The notes beneath the pieces are model-generated. The model was not told the origin of the DNA, made no database searches, and saw nothing but the letters and a program-made list of their open reading frames with translations. Both the position numbers and the translations under genes were made by a program. A DNA stretch of 64,000 nucleotides from Cyclina sinensis (Eukaryota > Mollusca > Bivalvia > Venerida > Veneridae): contig JAAONU010000013.1 in assembly GCA_012932295.1 (NCBI GenBank), positions 5,378,603-5,442,602 of the forward strand, written 5' to 3'. This document shows, in pieces, positions 57,869-64,000 of the stretch (within the stretch, counting starts at the first letter, position 1; the number at the start of each line of letters is the position of its first letter).

Positions 57869-58559
57869 AAATATGATATCTGCCTGTATAAAGTCTCTAC
57901 TAGGGTAAGGGGTGCACCTCTGTATGTTATTAACCAATACCTAAAAAATTCAATGGCTCAGTCTGTAAAAAGTCCTTGGCAGGGTAAGGAATGCACTGCC
58001 AGTCAAAGACACCTTAGCACATCTGACTCAGTCATCCGACACAAAGTGAGTTTAGATAATGAGTGTTACTGGCTTTTTTTTCATGACTGGTATGAGCTGT
58101 GTCTGAAGAGCAGTAAAATAACTTGACATAATACAGTAGTTTTGTGATGAGTCGCAATGCAATGACTCGACAGGTCGGTCTGACTCAAAGCTGTTGCTCA
58201 GTCCCGTTATTTTTCCCTATATTTTCCATATAGATTAAATGCAGAGTCGAAATTCGCTGACTTGATAAAAGCATTGACTCAGCACTTGCGTTAATCTCCA
58301 TCAATCAAAATCATTGTAAACTACAATGTAGATGTTTTTTGTGAAAAACGTTTGTCTCCCCCTGCACCCGATGGAAGGAAGGCCAAGAAAGAGATATCAT
58401 CTTTCTTATATATGTATGTATGGTTATGATAGTTTAACACTTTACCTGACATCACAGGGGAACTGCAAGTATCAACGGCAGTGTGGAAGACAGCATTATG
58501 TTACATCGTGGTAGCTGTAATGTACTGAAGTAACACCAGCTTCAATACAGTCCATGTTT

Positions 58560-59800
58560 TTAACATATATATGGTCGAGAAGTGTCCTTCCAGCAATGAC
58601 CTTGACCTTTGACCTACTGACCCCATAATCAATAGGGTTTTTCTACTCAATAAGGGCAATCATCCTATGAAGTTTGAAGGCTCTGGGTGAAAAAGAACTC
58701 CAGTTATTGTGCGGAAATGGTTTACACTCTTCCGGCCCCTGTGACTTTGACCTTTGACCTACTGACCCCAAAATCAAAAGGGTTCTTCTACTCAATAAGG
58801 GCAATCACCCTATAATGTTTGAAGTCTCTGGGTCAAACAGTAGTCCAGTTATTGAGTGGAAACAGTTTACACTTTTCGTGCACCTGTGGCCTTGACCTTT
58901 GACCAGACCCCAAAATCAATAAGGGCAATCACCTTAAGAAGTTTGAAGGCTCTGGGTGAAATAGAACTCCAGTTATTGAGCAGAAACGGTTTACACTCTT
59001 CTGGCCCCTGTGACCTTGAACTTTGACCTACTGACCCAAAATCAATAGGGTTTTTCTACTCAATAAGGGCAATCATCCTATGAAGTTTGAAGGCTCTAGT
59101 GGAAAAGAACTCCAATTATTGTGTGGAAACGGTTTATACTCTTCTGGCCCCTGTGACCTTGACCTTTGACCTACTGACCCAAAAATCAATAGGGTTTTTC
59201 TACCCAATAATGGCAATCACCCTATAAAGTCTGAAGGCTCTGGGTCAAACAGTAGTCCAGTTTTTGACCTACTGACCCCAAAATCAATAGGGTTCTTTTA
59301 CTCAATACGGGCAATCATCCTATGAAGGTCAAACGGTAGTCCAGTTATTGAGCAGAAATGGTTTACACTCTTCTGGCCCCTGTGACCTTGACCTACTGAT
59401 CCCAAAATCAAAAGGGTTCTTCTACTCAATAAGGGCAATCTCCCTATGAAGTTTGAAGGCTCTGGATCAAACGGTAGACCAGTTATTGAGCGGAAATGGT
59501 TTACACTCTTCAGGCCCCTGTGACCTTGACCTTTGACCTACTGACCCTTAGATCAATAGGGTTCTTCTACTCAATAAGGGCAATCAACTTATGAAGTTTG
59601 AAAGCTCTGTGTGAAATAGAACTCCAGTTATAATGCGGAAACAGTTTTCACTCTTCAGGCCCCTGTGACCTTGACCTTTGACCTACTGACCCCAAAATCA
59701 ATAGGGTTCTTCTTCTTACAAGGGCAATCACCCTATGAAGTTTGAAGTCTCTGGGTCAAACGGTAGTCCAGTTATTGATCAGAAATGAAGTGTGACAGAC
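58560..59800. repeat. Tandem array, about 146-bp unit, about 8 copies
   Basis: Units read TGACCTTGACCTTTGACCTA, CTGACCCCAAAATCAATAGG, GTTCTTCTACTCAATAAGGG, then AGTTATTGAGCGGAAA and CTCTTCTGGCCCC. There are several internal deletions. It carries the densest TGACCTTGACC content in the window. Confidence 0.8.
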
Positions 59801-60175
59801 AGAAAAGGCAAAAACAAAATTATGTTGCAATGACTCGACATAATTACCGAAGCGATAAATAATTTCACACCTTTGATTAGCGTCTCCGTTCAACATTTAC
59901 ATTTTAATTGTTGTCAGTATTGACGAGTGACAAACTTAGCGATCTCCCATGCGATTTCGAGACAACGCAAATTTACTGTATATACTAAACCAAAAAAGGA
60001 ACGCACAGTACAAAAATGTGCAACCATGATTAAATGTTTTGGCCTAATATGATGAAATTCATTCATAGAACTTTTAAAGTCACTGTGTACTTAACGTGGT
60101 ATCTAAATTTGCCTAGCCATGTGATGTAACATGCCCCACTGAGAAAGTATAAAAAGCAAAAATCATGAGCAGTTT

Positions 60176-61784
60176 AACAAGAGCCATGTTACACATAGTT
60201 AATCCCCCCGCCTGGAAGAAGCTACCTGAAGGTTGTACTTTCAAACACTCAATGTAATAATGTTTGAAGAAAATCCCATAAAAAATAGGCAAGGTAGAGT
60301 AATTGTTCTTGCAAACTGCACTTCCTACCAATGTGCTATGTCAGTGTATTAAGTTTGAAGAAAATCGCTCAAGCACTTTTGGAGTTATGCTTCGGACTAA
60401 GTTTTTCAATTAAATCTGATAAAGGGGAATAATTCTAAAAGTAGGCAAGGTAAAGTTATTATTCTTTCACACTGCACCTCCTCCAAATGTGCTCTTTCAG
60501 TATATGAAGTTTGAAGAAAATCACTCAAGTACTTTTGGAGTTATGCTCCGTAAAAAACTGGAACGGATGGACACACGGACTTGGATTTTTAAAATGTAAA
60601 CAAGTAAATCTGATAAAGGGGAATAACTCTAAAAATAGGCAAGGTAAAGTTATTGTTCTTGCACATTGCACTACCTACCAATGTGCTCTGTCAGTGTATG
60701 AAGTTTGAATAAAATCCCTCAAGTAGTTTTAGAGTTATGCTCCGGACAAAATTTATCAAGTAATTCTGATAAAGGGGAATTACTCTAAAAATAGGCAAGG
60801 TAGAGTTATTGCACTTGCACACTGCACTCCCTACCAATGTGCTCTGTCAGTGTATGAAGTTTGAATAAAATCCCTCAAGTAGTTTTGGAGTTATGCTCCG
60901 GACAAAATTTATCAAGTAATTCTGATAAAGGGGAGTTACTCTAAAAATAGGCAAGGTAGAGTTATTGGACTTGCACATTGCACTCCCTACCAATGTGCCT
61001 CTGTCAGTGTATGAAGTTTGAATAAAATCCCTCTGGCAGTTTTGGAGTTATGCTCCGGACAAAATTTATCAAGTAAATTTGATAAAGCGGAATAACTCTA
61101 AAAAAAGGCAAGGTAGAGTTATTGCACTTTCACACTGCACTACCTACCAATGTGCTCTGTCAGTGTATGAAGTTTGAATAAAATCCCTCTGGCAGTTTTG
61201 GAGTTATGCTCCGGACAAAATTTATCAAGTAATTCTGATAAAGGGGAATTACTCTAAAAGTAGGCAAGGTAGAGTTATTGCACTTGCACACTGCACTCCC
61301 TACCAATGTGCTCTGTCAGTGTATGAAGTTTGAATAAAATCCCTCAAGTAGTTTTGGAGTTATGCTCCGGACAAAATTTATCAAGTAATTCTGATAAAGG
61401 GGAGTTACTCTAAAAATAGGCAAGGTAGAGTTATTGGACTTGCACACTGCACTCCCTACCAATGTGCTCTGTCAGTGTATGAAGTTTGAATAAAATCCCT
61501 CTGGCAGTTTTGGAGTTATGCTCCGGACAAAATTTATCAAGTAAATTTGATAAAGCGGAATAACTCTAAAAAAAGGCAAGGTAGAGTTATTGCACTTTCA
61601 CACTGCACTACCTACCAATGTGCTCTGTCAGTGTATGAAGTTTGAATAAAATCCCTCAAGTAGTTTTGGAGTTATGCTCCGGACAAAATAGTTTCGGACG
61701 GACGCACGGACGCACGGACGCAGACGCACGGACGGACAAAGGGCATTCCTAATATCCCCTCCGCCTTTGGCGGGGGGATAATAA
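60176..61784 (+). mobile_element. Tandem-repeat element with 156-bp units and terminal hairpin
   Basis: It starts AACAAGAGCCATGTTACACA. TCCGGACAAAATTTATCAAG recurs at 60741, 60897, 61054, 61210, 61366, 61522 and 61678 (156-157 bp steps), with a 468-bp (three-unit) higher-order repeat. A (GGACGCAC)n tract at 61695-61735 precedes the hairpin TATCCCCTCCGCC-TTT-GGCGGGGGGATA (61753-61780), then ATAAAAA. Confidence 0.85.
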
Positions 61785-61844
61785 AAACATGTTGCTCAAC
61801 CCATTTTGTGAAACCACACAATAATCTTGAGACATTACAGATTA

Positions 61845-62285
61845 CTATCTGCTATCTAAAGTTAAATGTAACCATTTGCTATAATTAGACTGCTGACGCA
61901 AGTACAGAGGGGTTTCGTTATCGCCTTGCCTTTGGAAGGTCAACGGCAGAGAATTTGGTGAGAACATTTCCACCACAGACTGACTTGCCTGAGACAAACT
62001 GGAACCATTGCCGATTGTCCTAGATCGGGATGTCCCGGTGTGACAATGCCAAGACGGGACTATGCATCTTACCCACCTTCGTAATTGCCACCATATTGCA
62101 ACCGAAATGAAATGGCTGTTAATACTGTAGGCAATCATAATCACGACATTCATGCATAAACTGTAAGAAACCAACTCCGTGATCACGGTCTGCAATCTCA
62201 TCACCTTTAAGTTGGTTTGCCCCTTACTCCAACCAAATGCATCGATGGAGGAGTGACAAATGCCCAACGGAGGCATATGAGACAT
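61845..62285 (-). CDS. Unidentified 146-codon reading frame with one hydrophobic segment
   Basis: This is the longest non-repetitive frame in the window. It begins MSHMPPLGICHSSIDAFGWS. A hydrophobic stretch at residues about 37-66 (ELVSYSLCMNVVIMIAYSIN, then SHFISVAIWW) is followed by a basic QLRRW and a Ser/Thr-rich polar tail ending SNYSKWLHLTLDSR. That layout fits a single-pass membrane protein or the last helix and tail of a larger one. GC content is higher than in the flanks and the stretch is not part of the neighbouring arrays. No family was recognised. A GTGGGTAAG donor-like site inside means it could also be part of a spliced gene. It lies on the plexin strand, upstream of the membrane-helix exon. 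Confidence 0.35.
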   Translation of the reverse strand: MSHMPPLGICHSSIDAFGWSKGQTNLKVMRLQTVITELVSYSLCMNVVIMIAYSINSHFISVAIWWQLRRWVRCIVPSWHCHTGTSRSRTIGNGSSLSQASQSVVEMFSPNSLPLTFQRQGDNETPLYLRQQSNYSKWLHLTLDSR

Positions 62286-62517
62286 TGATAAGTGAGACTA
62301 TTTCATTTTGTGATTTAGATGGGTACCATCAAATCTGCTTCAATCGCTAGTACATGTGTGTTAATTACAGGTTAGAATCTTATGAAATTTGGATAATTTG
62401 TTGATTGAAGATTAATTGTTAAACATATATAAATTATTTTATAGAGCATTCAAATATGTGTAAGTAATAGACCCAGAAAGTTCACCCTGCATGTCTTTTT
62501 TGGTTGAGTATATAATG

Positions 62518-64000
62518 AACAAGAGGGCCAAAATGGCCCTGGATCGCTCACCTGGGTACTTTGGCTGTAGATTTGCTGTTAAGCAGTATTTCGTTTTTTT
62601 AATTGAAAACATGTAAGTGCCTACAAACCAAATATGTAAAATATCGGTCAATAAATAAAGGCTCTATGACAGAAAGGAGAAATATCGATTATAAGCTATG
62701 GTGACCTTGACCCAGTGACCTCAAACCCTACCCATGGGTAGACATCCATGCAAGGAACCTATATACTGAATATCAAAGATATTGGTCTATAAATGAAGGC
62801 TCTATGAGGTACAGTAGATAAATCTATTTTTAGCCTCCGTGACCTTTAACCTAATCTAATAATTTCAAAAAGCTTGATAAAGCTTGCTTCATGCCAAATT
62901 TTAAAACTCTAGGCCTTGTGGTTTCATACAAGAAGATTTTTAAAGATTTTCTTCTATATTGCTATTTAAAACTTGTGACCCCTACCGCAGGGCCGATAGT
63001 GACCCCAGGGACATTTTTCAAACAAACTAGGTAGGGGTCCATGAGACAATGCTGCATACCAAATATCTAAGCTGTAGGCATTGAGGTTTCCAATTAGAAG
63101 ATTTTTAAAGATTGCCTTTTTTACATATAAAGGGCCCCCAGGGCGGGGCCAATTTTGACCCCAGGGCCAACATATATACAATACTGGTAAAGGTTCTCTA
63201 CACAATACTCCACACCAAATATCTAAGGTCTAGTCCTATTAGTTTGGAAGAAAAATGATTTTTCATGTTTTTCCTATATAACTATATGTAAACCAAGAGA
63301 ACTCTGGGGCGTGGCCAATTTTGACCCAGGGGACATTATTTGAACAAACTTTGAAGACATCCACTAGACAATGCTGCATACCAAATATCTAAGCTGTAGG
63401 CATTGAGGTTTCCAGTTAGAAGATTTTTAAAGATTCCCTATTACATATTAAGGGCCCCCAGGGCGGGGCCAATTTTGACCCAAGGGCCAACATATAAACA
63501 ATACTGGTAAAGGTTCTCAACACAATACTCCACACCAAATATCTAAGGTCTAGTCCTATTAGTTTGGAAGAAAAATGATTTTTCATGTTTTTCCTATATA
63601 ACTAAATGTAAACCAAGAGAACCCTGGGGCGTGGCCAATTTTGACCCAGGGGACATAATTTGAACAAACTTGGTAGACATCCACTAGACAATGCTACAAA
63701 CCAAATATCTAAGCTGTTGGCATCGTGGTTTCTGAGAAGAAGATTTTTAAAGATTTCCTATATAGGCCTATGTAAAATCAATCGACCCCCAGGGTGGGGC
63801 CAAATTTGACCCCAGGGGCATAATTTGACCAAACTTGATAGAGGTCCACTAGACAATGCTACATACCACATTTTAAGGCTCAGGGCCTTGTGGTTTCAGA
63901 CAAAAAAGATTTTCAAAGTTTTTCCTTTAAGTTGCCATAGCAACCAGAGTTCTTGATGGAATTGAATTCTTTGAATAACTTTGGTAGAGCTTCATGCAAG
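62518..64000 (+). mobile_element. Copy of the GGGCCATGATGGCCC family, running off the window
   Basis: It starts AACAAGAGGGCCAAAATGGC and TCGCTCACCTGG, then paragraphs with AAATATCTAAG, GGGCGGGGCCAATTTTGACC and TTGCCATAGCAACCAGAGTT. Two 332-342 bp blocks (about 63015-63345 and 63350-63690) are near-duplicates. The 3' palindrome is not reached. Confidence 0.7.

Noticed and set aside
61753..61780. Rho-independent transcription terminator-like hairpin
   Set aside because: The stem-plus-A/T form is similar, but this is the recurrent 3' end of a mobile element in an animal genome.

Overview
This looks like an AT-rich, intron-rich animal nuclear genome, most probably a bivalve mollusc. That assignment is an inference from two things: a plexin receptor gene with short exons and GT-AG introns, and a dense load of tandem-repeat-bearing mobile elements, tRNA-derived SINEs and MITEs of the kind seen in clams and oysters. 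There is no bacterial gene organisation and no rRNA, tRNA gene or CRISPR array. Almost all long open frames are accidental, mostly frames kept open by repeats whose period is a multiple of 3.

The main gene runs on the minus strand from about 55.9 kb down to 5.77 kb. It is the 3' part of a plexin. Seventeen exons join in perfect phase (2022 nt, 673 codons plus stop) and encode a short extracellular stem, the transmembrane helix, the juxtamembrane segment, the split RasGAP domain with its catalytic arginines, the inserted Rho-binding domain and the C-terminus. The extracellular sema/PSI/IPT exons lie beyond position 64000. Two introns are very large (17.9 kb and 10.7 kb) and hold most of the repeats. 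A second, unidentified small gene on the same strand appears to sit inside the 10.7 kb intron (about 13.4-18.3 kb). A lone 146-codon open frame with one hydrophobic stretch lies upstream of the plexin exons at 61.8-62.3 kb.

Layout: 1-690, 3' end of a LINE reverse transcriptase; 690-5769, plexin 3' flank with a SINE, a 45-bp minisatellite and a hairpin MITE; 5.8-9.5 kb, last plexin exons and a gene-sized repeat; 9.5-20.1 kb, large intron with a fold-back element, the nested gene and SINEs; 20.1-34.5 kb, twelve plexin exons separated by introns carrying a hAT-like element with 8-bp target duplication, a TIR element, a SINE with 12-bp target duplication and a 145-bp-unit element; 34.5-52.3 kb, giant intron filled by a Tigger/pogo-like MITE, a hAT-like MITE, two copies of one 1.3-1.5 kb element and arrays of 57-, 145- and 165-bp units; 52.3-55.9 kb, three N-proximal exons including the membrane helix; 56-64 kb, arrays with 146-, 156- and 182-bp periods.

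The most interesting pattern is that many unrelated repeat families here share one architecture: a short AACAAGA-like 5' start followed at once by a palindrome, a core of 145-180 bp tandem units usually carrying TGACCTTGACC, often a GACG or CCCG microsatellite, and a terminal G/C-armed hairpin followed by ATAA or TAA. This resembles tandem-repeat-bearing Helitron-like or 'pearl'-type bivalve elements, but the joint architecture across at least five core families and the shared nuclear-receptor-like motif deserve direct study.
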